Below, in pieces: positions 25,082-32,383 of a stretch of DNA of 47,312 bases. A program made the position numbers and the translations under genes. The stretch covers positions 1-47,312 of the IMG/VR virus record IMGVR_UViG_3300029977_000004. The stretch is one strand, 5' to 3'. This DNA comes from a virus. Below the pieces are notes generated by a model. That model saw nothing but the letters and a program-made list of their open reading frames with translations. It was not told the origin of the DNA and ran no database searches. Numbering within the stretch: position 1 is the stretch's first letter; every line of letters starts with the position of its first letter.

Positions 25082-25601
25082 ATTTTTCTTTCAGTTTACC
25101 AACCAAAGTTGACAACTTCAAAATAATAAAATTATTGCACGCGGAAAACTCTCTCAATGTACTTTTACTCAGGACAAAACTCTTTTTAGATTGTTTAACT
25201 TTATGAACTTGTTCAACTTTATCACCGAAAATCTTTTCATAATCTGATTTACGAATACAACACCACAAACGATCTACTTTAGCACCTTTAAACGAAAAAA
25301 CAAGTAAAGGAATTCTTCCGACGGAATCTGCTTCCTGACTGATCTTGCTAAGCCAAGAAGCATCCAGTCTAAAGATAAAGTCGCCTTTAGCTGATCTTAT
25401 TTTGCGCGATTTACATTCTATCAAAAACTGGAACGGTAAGAAAGGTACGTTAGTAAGTACGTCACCTTTAAGACCGCGAATACTTCCTGACTGAGGAACT
25501 CTGAACGTACGTTCAGACAGCGGAGTTTCTCTTTGCTGACCAGCTAATCTAAGAAAAATATCTTCAACTTCGTGTTCTAAACCGTAACCTTTACGGCTCA
25601 T
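25071..25601 (-). CDS. Hjc-like Holliday junction resolvase (PD-(D/E)XK nuclease)
   Basis: The product has 176 residues. The N-terminal helix carries an acidic residue in YGLEHEVEDIF, followed by a Ser/Gly loop, then the nuclease core: GLKGDVL and FQFLIECKSRK, giving the D-(x)n-ExK pattern of archaeal Hjc-type resolvases. It would cut recombination or replication branch points before packaging. The ATG overlaps the Rad50 C-terminal gene stop as ATGA, so it is part of the same recombination cassette. Another PD-(D/E)XK repair nuclease is the alternative. Confidence 0.72.
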   Translation of the reverse strand: MSRKGYGLEHEVEDIFLRLAGQQRETPLSERTFRVPQSGSIRGLKGDVLTNVPFLPFQFLIECKSRKIRSAKGDFIFRLDASWLSKISQEADSVGRIPLLVFSFKGAKVDRLWCCIRKSDYEKIFGDKVEQVHKVKQSKKSFVLSKSTLREFSACNNFIILKLSTLVGKLKEKYEP

Positions 25602-26176
25602 AGAACAATAGTTTTGTCTCCGTCAAGGTTTACATTTATAATTTTATCGGCGTGTTCCGATATTCTAGATTGATGTGTTATAAGTATAATTTGGACGTCA
25701 AGTTTTTCTGAGAATACTTTAAGTAGGTAACCGAACTTGGATTGATATTCTTTGCTTATATTACTGCCAACTTCGTCTAAGATAAACGGCATTTTGTACG
25801 ACAAATATTTGACGAATACGAATCTTAACAAAGTAGATATAATGTTCCTGATACCACCTCCGTAACACATTAAACTGCGGGAATGGTTGTCTTTACTGAT
25901 CTTGAACGTGTAACCTAACCGTCCGCCGGTAAACGTTTCTTCAACGCAAAAGCGGTAACCTTCGTTGTAAACAAGAGAAATACCGTCTGTTACGAAACTT
26001 TCGATAACGTTCTTTACGTTGTTGTTACTAACGGTTACCGATTCAACGAAAACGTTTTTGACTTTGCGAAGTAATTCTACACGATCTTTTAAATCTAAAA
26101 TTTCTTTAGTTAGATTATTGTACTCTTTTTCCAATATGTCTCGTTTAGCTTTAAGTTGACTAATAATATCTTTCAT
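25598..26176 (-). CDS. Rad50/SbcC C-terminal ATPase half as a separate protein
   Basis: The product has 192 residues. A short coiled coil (residues 5-40) leads to the C-terminal half of an SMC/Rad50 ATPase: the signature motif CYGGGIRN, a Walker B strand with LDEVGSN, and the switch motif LITHQSRI. It has no Walker A; that lies in the protein encoded at 27290-28276. It must therefore work with that protein, as in the T4 gp46/gp47 complex. The ATG overlaps the stop of the coiled-coil gene (ATGA). Confidence 0.85.
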   Translation of the reverse strand: MKDIISQLKAKRDILEKEYNNLTKEILDLKDRVELLRKVKNVFVESVTVSNNNVKNVIESFVTDGISLVYNEGYRFCVEETFTGGRLGYTFKISKDNHSRSLMCYGGGIRNIISTLLRFVFVKYLSYKMPFILDEVGSNISKEYQSKFGYLLKVFSEKLDVQIILITHQSRISEHADKIINVNLDGDKTIVL

Positions 26177-26430
26177 AGTTTACTTATATGATCCTCGACA
26201 AATTTTTTTACTTTCGCCAGTTTAGATTGAATCTCGTTTATCTTGTTTTCGTTTTCTTTGATAACGTTGTCTACGTCGGCTACGGATATACCTAAAGATT
26301 CAAGTTCTCTGATATATTTTTCACGTTCTTTCAGAAGAGTGTCTAAAGTAGCTCGTAAAGATGCTCGCTTTTCGCGTAAACGTATAATATCGTTCTTCAG
26401 AGATACTATTTTATCATACGTTTTATCCAT
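26173..26430 (-). CDS. Coiled-coil middle piece of a split Rad50
   Basis: The product has 85 residues that are almost entirely heptad coiled coil (VSLKNDIIRLREKRASLRAT, then ENENKINEIQSKLAKVKKF). It follows AAGGAGG and overlaps both neighbours, ending in ATGA with the Rad50 C-terminal gene. Its place and composition match the returning arm of a Rad50 coiled coil between hook and ATPase. The three Rad50 pieces total about 605 residues, close to phage gp46-type proteins. It has no zinc-hook Cys. Confidence 0.7.
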   Translation of the reverse strand: MDKTYDKIVSLKNDIIRLREKRASLRATLDTLLKEREKYIRELESLGISVADVDNVIKENENKINEIQSKLAKVKKFVEDHISKL

Positions 26431-27287
26431 AACAATGCTTCCTCCTTAACTCTTGGATCGGATGGGTAAAGTTGGCTCGCCACCTCTTCGACTACTGACT
26501 CGATACTGTAAACGCGGTTAATACAAGAGTTGTCAACTTTAGCAGCAAATTCGATGGTCTCCTGTTCGAAAGAATTAACCGTGAAAGATACGTCAGGAAA
26601 TATGTTTTTCTTATACTTGATAGAAAATGTAGAAGGTTCAAACATAAACTCGAAAAAACCTGATCCGTTATATTCTGCTAAACTCATTTTCATTAAAGGA
26701 CCTGGATTGAAGAAAGCACAGTTTTCGTAAACCTCGATAAACATATAATGAAGATCGCCGCACAAAAACACGCATTGACGAACTTTTTCTGCTATTGAGC
26801 GCGTTAACATTGTTCTGAAAGGAAAAGGTTTCGGCGATATTAAATTATGGGATACTACGATACAGTTCTCGAGATTGTCATATAACGACTCGTCGTGATT
26901 CTTTGTAGGATATACGACATAGACGGGAATACCGTGAATAATATTATGACCGGGTTTAAGAATTTCGACAAGTTCAACTTTGGCCAAAGTACCTACAGAT
27001 GTCCAATCGATGCTCTTAGGTTCGTAACCTACAAGATCATGGTTACCGGGAACAAGATAAATCTTCCTTTTATACTTATAGAGAAGATCTACGACTTGGT
27101 TAAAAAAATTGATATCGTCGCAAATATATGAATCGAAAAAATCGCCGCCATGAATAATAAAATTAGAGTTCGTCGATAATATCGTTTCGACTCTGCCTAA
27201 TAATATCGAACCAAAATTGTCAATATTTATGTTTTGAGAAGGCAAGCTTCTTAAATGCCAATCTGTTGTATAAATAAAAGTTATCAT
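26406..27287 (-). CDS. Mre11/SbcD-type nuclease
   Basis: The product has 293 residues from ATG at 27287, preceded by GAAGGAG; a longer frame from 27365 is rejected. All phosphoesterase motifs are visible: TDWH near 8, HGGDFFDS, VPGNHD, VSHN and CGDLHY, which bind two metal ions in Mre11. The protein pairs with Rad50 to process DNA ends in recombination-dependent replication. Unusually, it is encoded between the two ends of rad50: the N-terminal half precedes it and the C-terminal half follows. It starts two bases after the stop of the N-terminal Rad50 gene. Confidence 0.9.
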   Translation of the reverse strand: MITFIYTTDWHLRSLPSQNINIDNFGSILLGRVETILSTNSNFIIHGGDFFDSYICDDINFFNQVVDLLYKYKRKIYLVPGNHDLVGYEPKSIDWTSVGTLAKVELVEILKPGHNIIHGIPVYVVYPTKNHDESLYDNLENCIVVSHNLISPKPFPFRTMLTRSIAEKVRQCVFLCGDLHYMFIEVYENCAFFNPGPLMKMSLAEYNGSGFFEFMFEPSTFSIKYKKNIFPDVSFTVNSFEQETIEFAAKVDNSCINRVYSIESVVEEVASQLYPSDPRVKEEALLWIKRMIK

Positions 27288-27289
27288 AT

Positions 27290-28276
27290 TTATGCTCCTT
27301 CCAAAATACCGTCGAAGATAAAATCGATAGACTCGCTGGTTAAATGGGATCCACACAAGGGGCAACGAGCTAACTCCTTAAGAAGTGTAATCAGCTCTGT
27401 TACTTTAACATCGATCTCTTCGTTTACCGACCTTAAAGACGCTGAATAAGATGAAATGCGGCGATCTATTTCTTTCAATTGCGATACTTTAGGGATGATT
27501 TCGGAATATAATGTACAAACGTTCAAGTAACCATCGAAATCTACAGAATCTACTTGATCCAGAAGGTGTTTAATAGATGCTATTCTTTTATCTAAATCCT
27601 TTATCTTATCCCGGTAAAAAGAAAGTGTTCGGTTACGCTCTATCAAATCGTTTACTCTCTTCTCAAGTCTTTCGGATTTATTAACCAATTTCTCTAACTT
27701 ATCAACAAACTTTAGTCTGCTAAGTCGGTCTTTGACATCGCTCTTTTTACGTTCAAGTTCGTTGATTCTGTTTGAACATTCCTTAATCTCTGAAGCTATT
27801 TCTTTTATAACTTCGTTTAATAAATCGATACCGACAACTTTACTAATGTAAGCACTGCGCACAGTAGACGGATCGTGTATCAAGAAGGAGTTACTGTCTT
27901 GAGGTCCGATGAACGCTGAACAATCTTCTAACGAAGGTAAAGACGTCAATCTTTTGACTTCGTCAGGATAATCTTTGCCGAAGTTGTCGAATCTAAATTC
28001 TTGTCCGTCCTTTCTGATAATGACGGAATTAACATCGTCTCCTTTTATTCGCTCTAACACGAATTTATCTGTATGGATTACGATTTTACAAGAATTGGCT
28101 CCTTTGCGGATAAATCCCGGATCCCATTCGTTGAATAAAGCAAATAAAATCGCATTGAAGATCGCGGTTTTACCGACGTTAGTTGGCCCAATTATACAGT
28201 TAAAATGAGGATCAAACTCTATAGTCGTGCTCTCATGAGATTCGAAATTTTCTATATGAATCTTCAATATCTTCAT
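27290..28276 (-). CDS. Rad50/SbcC N-terminal half ending at the zinc hook
   Basis: The product has 328 residues. Residues 1-140 are the N-terminal ATPase half: IHIENFESHESTTIEF, a Walker A motif GPTNVGKT near 31-38, and a Q-loop region FIGPQDSN. Residues 150-300 form a coiled coil. Near the C-terminus is CPLCGS, the CxxC of a zinc hook, after which only about 20 residues remain before the stop. The gene thus breaks right at the hook; the return coil and second ATPase half are in separate downstream genes. The ATG has AGGA upstream. Confidence 0.88.
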   Translation of the reverse strand: MKILKIHIENFESHESTTIEFDPHFNCIIGPTNVGKTAIFNAILFALFNEWDPGFIRKGANSCKIVIHTDKFVLERIKGDDVNSVIIRKDGQEFRFDNFGKDYPDEVKRLTSLPSLEDCSAFIGPQDSNSFLIHDPSTVRSAYISKVVGIDLLNEVIKEIASEIKECSNRINELERKKSDVKDRLSRLKFVDKLEKLVNKSERLEKRVNDLIERNRTLSFYRDKIKDLDKRIASIKHLLDQVDSVDFDGYLNVCTLYSEIIPKVSQLKEIDRRISSYSASLRSVNEEIDVKVTELITLLKELARCPLCGSHLTSESIDFIFDGILEGA

Positions 28277-28292
28277 ATCTATATTCCTGTAA

Positions 28293-29234
28293 TTATAGTG
28301 ATAAATACTTGATTAAATCGTCGGTTCGTACGGAATCATACAGCTCGTCGTAACTTAACCAAGATTGATCGCCAAGAATGTATTTACGACCGGATTGAGT
28401 TATTATCCCTTTTTCTAATAAATAATCAATAATTGACTGTTTCTCGTCAACTCCTTTTCCGTAGTAAAAATTTAGTCTAACTTCTTTGTACGGTATACCG
28501 ACTTTGTTCTTTACAACCTTAATGACGATTTGGTGTCCTATCTTGTTCTTGTTCTCATCTTTTATAACCGACCCTTTCTCGACGCGAATACGCACGGATG
28601 CGTAAAACTTAAGAGCGCGGCCTCCCGGAGAATCAGTTGGATCACCGAAGAACATTGCCGGTCCTCGTTCAATCTTCTCCCGAAGTTGGTTTATAAAAAT
28701 TACAGTACATTTGTTTTTCGAAAGAACCGGTGTAATTATCCGGAGCGCTTTAGATAACATTCTTGCTTGAACACCCATAGTCTGATCTTCTATCTCGCCT
28801 TCGAACTCGCTCTTGGGTACAAGAGCTGCGGTCGAATCGACTACGACAAGGCTATACCCATTCTCAGCAAGAACCTTAATACCTTCAAAAACTTGCTCAC
28901 CATAATCAGCTTGTAAAACAAGCAAATTGTTATCTATACTAGGTTCTGACACGAAAACACCTATTTGACTTGCCCAGTTAGGATCAAAACTGTTCTCAAT
29001 GTCGAATAGCGCGACTTTTTTACCAGAACGTTGAGCCGCGGCAAGAGCGAGTAAACTAATATAAGATTTACCGCTGCCTTCGCTACCAAATAACTCAATG
29101 ATACGTCCAACTGGGTAGCCTTTACCAAGGGCTTTATCCAACAAAACTAACCCTGAACTTATATACTCTAAACCATCCTCTGTAACAGGTAATAAACCTA
29201 ATTTTTTGAGGTCTTTTAATATCTCGTCTGTCAT
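28293..29234 (-). CDS. RecA-family recombinase
   Basis: The product has 313 residues with a RecA core: Walker A GSEGSGKS near 51-58, LVVVDSTAAL as Walker B, and the RecA landmarks FINQLREK and SPGGRALKFYAS (DNA-binding loops). The long N- and C-terminal domains of bacterial RecA are short or absent, as in phage UvsX-like proteins. It would form filaments on single-stranded DNA for repair and recombination-dependent replication. The ATG overlaps the preceding stop (TAATG). It leads the Rad50-Mre11 genes. Confidence 0.92.
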   Translation of the reverse strand: MTDEILKDLKKLGLLPVTEDGLEYISSGLVLLDKALGKGYPVGRIIELFGSEGSGKSYISLLALAAAQRSGKKVALFDIENSFDPNWASQIGVFVSEPSIDNNLLVLQADYGEQVFEGIKVLAENGYSLVVVDSTAALVPKSEFEGEIEDQTMGVQARMLSKALRIITPVLSKNKCTVIFINQLREKIERGPAMFFGDPTDSPGGRALKFYASVRIRVEKGSVIKDENKNKIGHQIVIKVVKNKVGIPYKEVRLNFYYGKGVDEKQSIIDYLLEKGIITQSGRKYILGDQSWLSYDELYDSVRTDDLIKYLSL

Positions 29235-29455
29235 TAACTAACTCCTTTCTTCCTGAGAAACGGTATGTCTGTACGCGGATTAACGACTACTTCATAACCT
29301 TCTGGTAACGGAATAGCATCTGTAGGATCAGGACTAAAATAGTAGATAAGATGACTTTTTGTAAGACTGTCGAGTTTACAATGCAAAAAATAAAATTTTT
29401 TACGTTTCTCACTATAGTAAACGCAAATGTTTTTTGGATCAGAATTCGAGTTCAT
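29234..29455 (-). CDS. Small protein between SSB and RecA genes
   Basis: The product has 73 residues and is mainly beta-stranded (ICVYYSEKRKKFYFLHC, LIYYFSPDPTDAIPLP). It overlaps the SSB gene by 17 bases and its stop overlaps the recA ATG as TAATG. The context suggests a helper of the recombination or single-strand-binding proteins. No family is recognised. Confidence 0.6.
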   Translation of the reverse strand: MNSNSDPKNICVYYSEKRKKFYFLHCKLDSLTKSHLIYYFSPDPTDAIPLPEGYEVVVNPRTDIPFLRKKGVS

Positions 29456-30044
29456 CTAAATCGTTAATCTCCTCTATAAAAGGATTTTGTTTCTTGGGCA
29501 TAGTTTGTGGGTTTTGTGTTCGTAATTGAGGCTGAGATTGGGGTTGCTGAAATGATTGAACTTGCGGTTGAGGTTGTTGCATTTGACGAACTTGAGTATT
29601 AGGTTGAGGACTTACAGATACTTGCTGATAATACTCAGGAGCCGCGCCCGATACAGTTGAATATTCCGGATTAACTGAATGCACTCTTCTGATATTGGCT
29701 CTCTTAACATCAACAACGTTAAGATACTCTTCACCGTCAGGTGTAGTTACCGAACTAACGGTAATTATAGCGGAAGCTCCTATAAGAGAAGATATGTCAA
29801 TTGTTTCTGATCTTAGATCCGCTCCTAAAGCTACAAGCCATCTGAACAATTTCGATTTAGGAGTTCTTGCGTTCTTGGAGCATATACCTGATACAGTAGT
29901 TTCGTACCCCGGCTCAGTTATTTCGAACCAAAATCTTAATATGGGTCCGTATTTACCTTGCAACTCTTGCACATCTTTGAGGATGGCCATATAATCGCCT
30001 TCCTCGATGACTTTTTGTCTTGGTATTTCGACTATTATAGCCAT
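29439..30044 (-). CDS. Single-stranded DNA-binding protein
   Basis: The product has 201 residues. Residues 1-125 look like an OB-fold (GDYMAILKDVQEL, ILRFWFEITEPGYETTVSG, ASAIITVSSVTT). Residues 135-185 are a Gln/Pro-rich flexible linker. The end is acidic with a final Phe (EEINDLDELEF), the layout of SSB proteins whose tail binds partner proteins. It follows AAAGGAGGTAA at ideal spacing and lies upstream of recA. The OB-fold is inferred from pattern, but the three-part layout is characteristic. Confidence 0.8.
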   Translation of the reverse strand: MAIIVEIPRQKVIEEGDYMAILKDVQELQGKYGPILRFWFEITEPGYETTVSGICSKNARTPKSKLFRWLVALGADLRSETIDISSLIGASAIITVSSVTTPDGEEYLNVVDVKRANIRRVHSVNPEYSTVSGAAPEYYQQVSVSPQPNTQVRQMQQPQPQVQSFQQPQSQPQLRTQNPQTMPKKQNPFIEEINDLDELEF

Positions 30045-30059
30045 GTGTTTTACCTCCTT

Positions 30060-30569
30060 TTATTTAAGGTTAGAAAATTCTACTTTTAGAACGGCATCTT
30101 TAAGAGATGGTTCAAGATTTAACATTGATCTTACTGTTAAGAATTGTTGAACCAAATTATCGTTCTTTGATTTAAGTTCGTCGTAAATGACGGTTACTGT
30201 TTTGTAATAGGCGTCGGCAACAGCTACTTCTCTCTCTTTCGCTTTTATACGATCGACTAGATCTTTAAGCTCATTGTTGGCAACAGCTAAACGTAATTCG
30301 TTAGACTTTAAAGGTTTAACGTCGTCGCGTACTAAAATTTGAGACAATTTCGACTCGTATTCGCTTTGAAGTATAGATAGTTCGGAATTTAAAGTAACGC
30401 GGTTCCATATCGCTTCTATAAGTAAAGAAAGGACACGGTCGCGGCAACTCTGTATTTCGTAAAACTTTTCGTTAAAATAATTGAGACCTAACGATAAAGG
30501 ATCTTTCTCGAGTTTTGTACTTTCACGAATAGTTTCTAATTCTTTAAGTCTTGAATTATAATCGATCAT
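30060..30569 (-). CDS. Helical coiled-coil protein of unknown function
   Basis: The product has 169 residues and is nearly all helix with coiled-coil stretches (ELSILQSEYESKLSQIL, then NNELKDLVDRIKAKEREVAV). It starts in ATGA overlap with the preceding gene and is followed by SSB 15 bases later. It has no membrane span or catalytic motif. A recombination mediator or SSB partner would fit the position, but nothing specific shows this. Confidence 0.6.
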   Translation of the reverse strand: MIDYNSRLKELETIRESTKLEKDPLSLGLNYFNEKFYEIQSCRDRVLSLLIEAIWNRVTLNSELSILQSEYESKLSQILVRDDVKPLKSNELRLAVANNELKDLVDRIKAKEREVAVADAYYKTVTVIYDELKSKNDNLVQQFLTVRSMLNLEPSLKDAVLKVEFSNLK

Positions 30570-30793
30570 TTCTGTTCACCTCCTATTTCTGATGGTAAAA
30601 ACTGTTTAGCTACTTCTTTCATATCGTTTGCTACGCACCTGAACACTTTTTTGAAAAGCTCGTTAGATATTTCGTCGAGATCTTTATCGTTATCTATATC
30701 AACATCGGCGGTTAATTCTGTACTAAATTCCCACGATTTATAATCATAACTAATTTTTCTTGTGTATCTTTTGGTTATTCTGACTATTTTCAT
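30566..30793 (-). CDS. Small alpha/beta protein of unknown function
   Basis: The product has 75 residues: two or three strands (MKIVRITKRYTRKISY, WEFSTELTADVD), then one helix (ISNELFKKVFRCVANDMKEV). It follows AAGGGG and starts three bases after queE ends. I considered QueD, the missing 7-deazaguanine enzyme, but it lacks the His residues and length of that family. The function is unknown. Confidence 0.6.
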   Translation of the reverse strand: MKIVRITKRYTRKISYDYKSWEFSTELTADVDIDNDKDLDEISNELFKKVFRCVANDMKEVAKQFLPSEIGGEQK

Positions 30794-30795
30794 TT

Positions 30796-31464
30796 TTAAA
30801 CACCCCTTCTGGTATTGAAAGTTTCGATATGTAACCTAGGAGACAAATTAAACCGGTGTTTTAGGGCAAATTCCCAAGCTAACGGTAAATGTTTAAGATA
30901 TACATCGCGGTTCTCGCCCCTGGGCATTATCCATACCTTAAAATTAGGAACGTCGAAACCTTTAACGATTGACAAGATGAAGTTATCGTCATCCGCGTCG
31001 TTGTATACAAACTTAACAGCGTAATTTGCGTAACCTCGAAATATCAAATAACTTAATAGATGCGGCGCGGTATCGACCTCTTTAGTTTGAAATTTTGGGT
31101 TCTTGGGTGAAATTGTCCATAAAGTAACTTTGTTAACTAAATGATCGATGGTTGAAGGAATACAAGTACCGTTAGTCTCAATTTCGATAAATAATGGATT
31201 AACTTCGTTTACGATATAATCGATATATCGGGGACCGTTACCAAAAAGGGGTTCGTTACCCGTAAAAACGATCAAAGGATGATTCTTCATCAAAGAAATA
31301 TCGTCGGATGTTAAGAGACGATTTTCTTCACGAGCATATCTGGAATCGCAAAAACAACACGATAGAGGACAACCTGTAGCAAGACGAACGAAAACTCTGG
31401 GTTGACCAACGTTAACTCCTTCACCTTGAAATGAGTAAAAAACTTCGGTCACAAATATATTCAT
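30796..31464 (-). CDS. queE: QueE, 7-carboxy-7-deazaguanine synthase (radical SAM)
   Basis: The product has 222 residues. It begins with the QueE hallmark FYSFQGEG, then RLATGCPLSCCFCDSRYA, where CxxxCxxC binds the [4Fe-4S] cluster of radical SAM enzymes. FTGNEPLF replaces the more usual TGGEPLL, and IEIETNGTC follows. The enzyme turns 6-carboxy-tetrahydropterin into 7-carboxy-7-deazaguanine, the substrate of QueC. The start has AAAAGGAGG close upstream and overlaps the metallopeptidase stop (ATGA). It lies 10 kb from queC. Confidence 0.9.
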   Translation of the reverse strand: MNIFVTEVFYSFQGEGVNVGQPRVFVRLATGCPLSCCFCDSRYAREENRLLTSDDISLMKNHPLIVFTGNEPLFGNGPRYIDYIVNEVNPLFIEIETNGTCIPSTIDHLVNKVTLWTISPKNPKFQTKEVDTAPHLLSYLIFRGYANYAVKFVYNDADDDNFILSIVKGFDVPNFKVWIMPRGENRDVYLKHLPLAWEFALKHRFNLSPRLHIETFNTRRGV

Positions 31465-31877
31465 TTCTCCTCCTTTTCGCTAAAAGCTTCTTTCATTAAT
31501 GATAAAGCGGATGTCCACGGCCCATACTGTTCAACAACTTTAACAAATTCCTCAACATCATGCTCTCTAGTAATTGTAATCTCGTCGCGTTCGTTACGTC
31601 TGACATGTAACAATTCGTGCAAAACAAGAGCCTCTCTTTGCGTTTGATTAAAGACGGACCAAGCATCTTTATTTATAAGGATTACGAGATCAAGATCTGT
31701 AAGAAATTTCATTAAAGGACTCGTTTTGATAACTTTACCGTAATAACGAATATTACGACCAGATACGAGTAAAAATTTAACTTTGATTCCTGATAAGTTG
31801 ACGGAACGTAATAAGTTTTCGCCGATTGTGTTTAGTTCTTTCGACTCTTCGAATTTTATCTTTTCTTCTTTTTTCAT
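31461..31877 (-). CDS. Putative phage metallopeptidase (HExxH)
   Basis: The product has 138 residues. Residues 85-98 read EALVLHELLHVRR, with the HExxH zinc motif in a predicted helix, and a later REHDVEEF segment may give the third ligand. This matches the pattern of small putative phage metallopeptidase domains. It has no signal peptide, so it acts in the cytoplasm. It is encoded between primase zinc domain and queE with ATGA overlaps on both sides. Substrate unknown; a host-protein target is a guess. Confidence 0.65.
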   Translation of the reverse strand: MKKEEKIKFEESKELNTIGENLLRSVNLSGIKVKFLLVSGRNIRYYGKVIKTSPLMKFLTDLDLVILINKDAWSVFNQTQREALVLHELLHVRRNERDEITITREHDVEEFVKVVEQYGPWTSALSLMKEAFSEKEEK

Positions 31878-32326
31878 CGATTACCTCCTAACGATTTTAA
31901 CTTTTCAATAACTTCAATAGCTTTAGTTAAAGTGATAATCTCGTTATTTTCTATGAAATCGTCAAACTTCTTCATTACCTTGAAAACGTAACCTATCGGG
32001 TATTTTCGTAACATGTTATGAAAAATTTTGGCACTGATTGCGAGCAAATAATTCTTATAATTCCTCGAGCTGATCGTATTGACAGTATGTTGTAATGAAG
32101 ACAAAACAATCTTAAATTGATCGTACCTGGCAGGATCTATCATCTTAACAAATTTAGCTACGTTGCCGAACACTCCACATCCGAAACAATAAAAAGTATT
32201 TGTTTCAGGATAAACAGTAAAACTTGGTCGGGTATCGTCATGGAACGGACACAATCCTTGGTAAACTTTACCAACTTTCCTTAACTTGATACCGTAGGAT
32301 TGTACTGCATTTACAATGTCAATCAT
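31874..32326 (-). CDS. DnaG-type primase zinc-binding domain as a separate protein
   Basis: The product has 150 residues. Residues 22-60 are the CHC2-type zinc domain of DnaG: LCPFHDDTRPSF followed by FYCFGCGVFGNV. The rest is helical and may contact the TOPRIM protein encoded at 18675-19310 or DNA. Normal DnaG has both parts in one chain. The gene follows the helicase gene by 57 bases, and AAGGCGGG precedes the ATG. It presumably provides template recognition for primer synthesis. Confidence 0.85.
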   Translation of the reverse strand: MIDIVNAVQSYGIKLRKVGKVYQGLCPFHDDTRPSFTVYPETNTFYCFGCGVFGNVAKFVKMIDPARYDQFKIVLSSLQHTVNTISSRNYKNYLLAISAKIFHNMLRKYPIGYVFKVMKKFDDFIENNEIITLTKAIEVIEKLKSLGGNR

Positions 32327-32383
32327 AACTTATCCCGCCTTGCTATAATATATAAAAGAGAAGTTTGTTAAAAGTAGTAAACG

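Noticed and set aside
27288-27365. N-terminal extension of Mre11
   Set aside because: It would overlap the Rad50 N-terminal gene; the family start matches MITFIYTTDWH at 27287 after GAAGGAG.
30566-30793. QueD, the missing 7-deazaguanine enzyme
   Set aside because: The 75-residue product lacks the zinc-binding His residues and the length of QueD.
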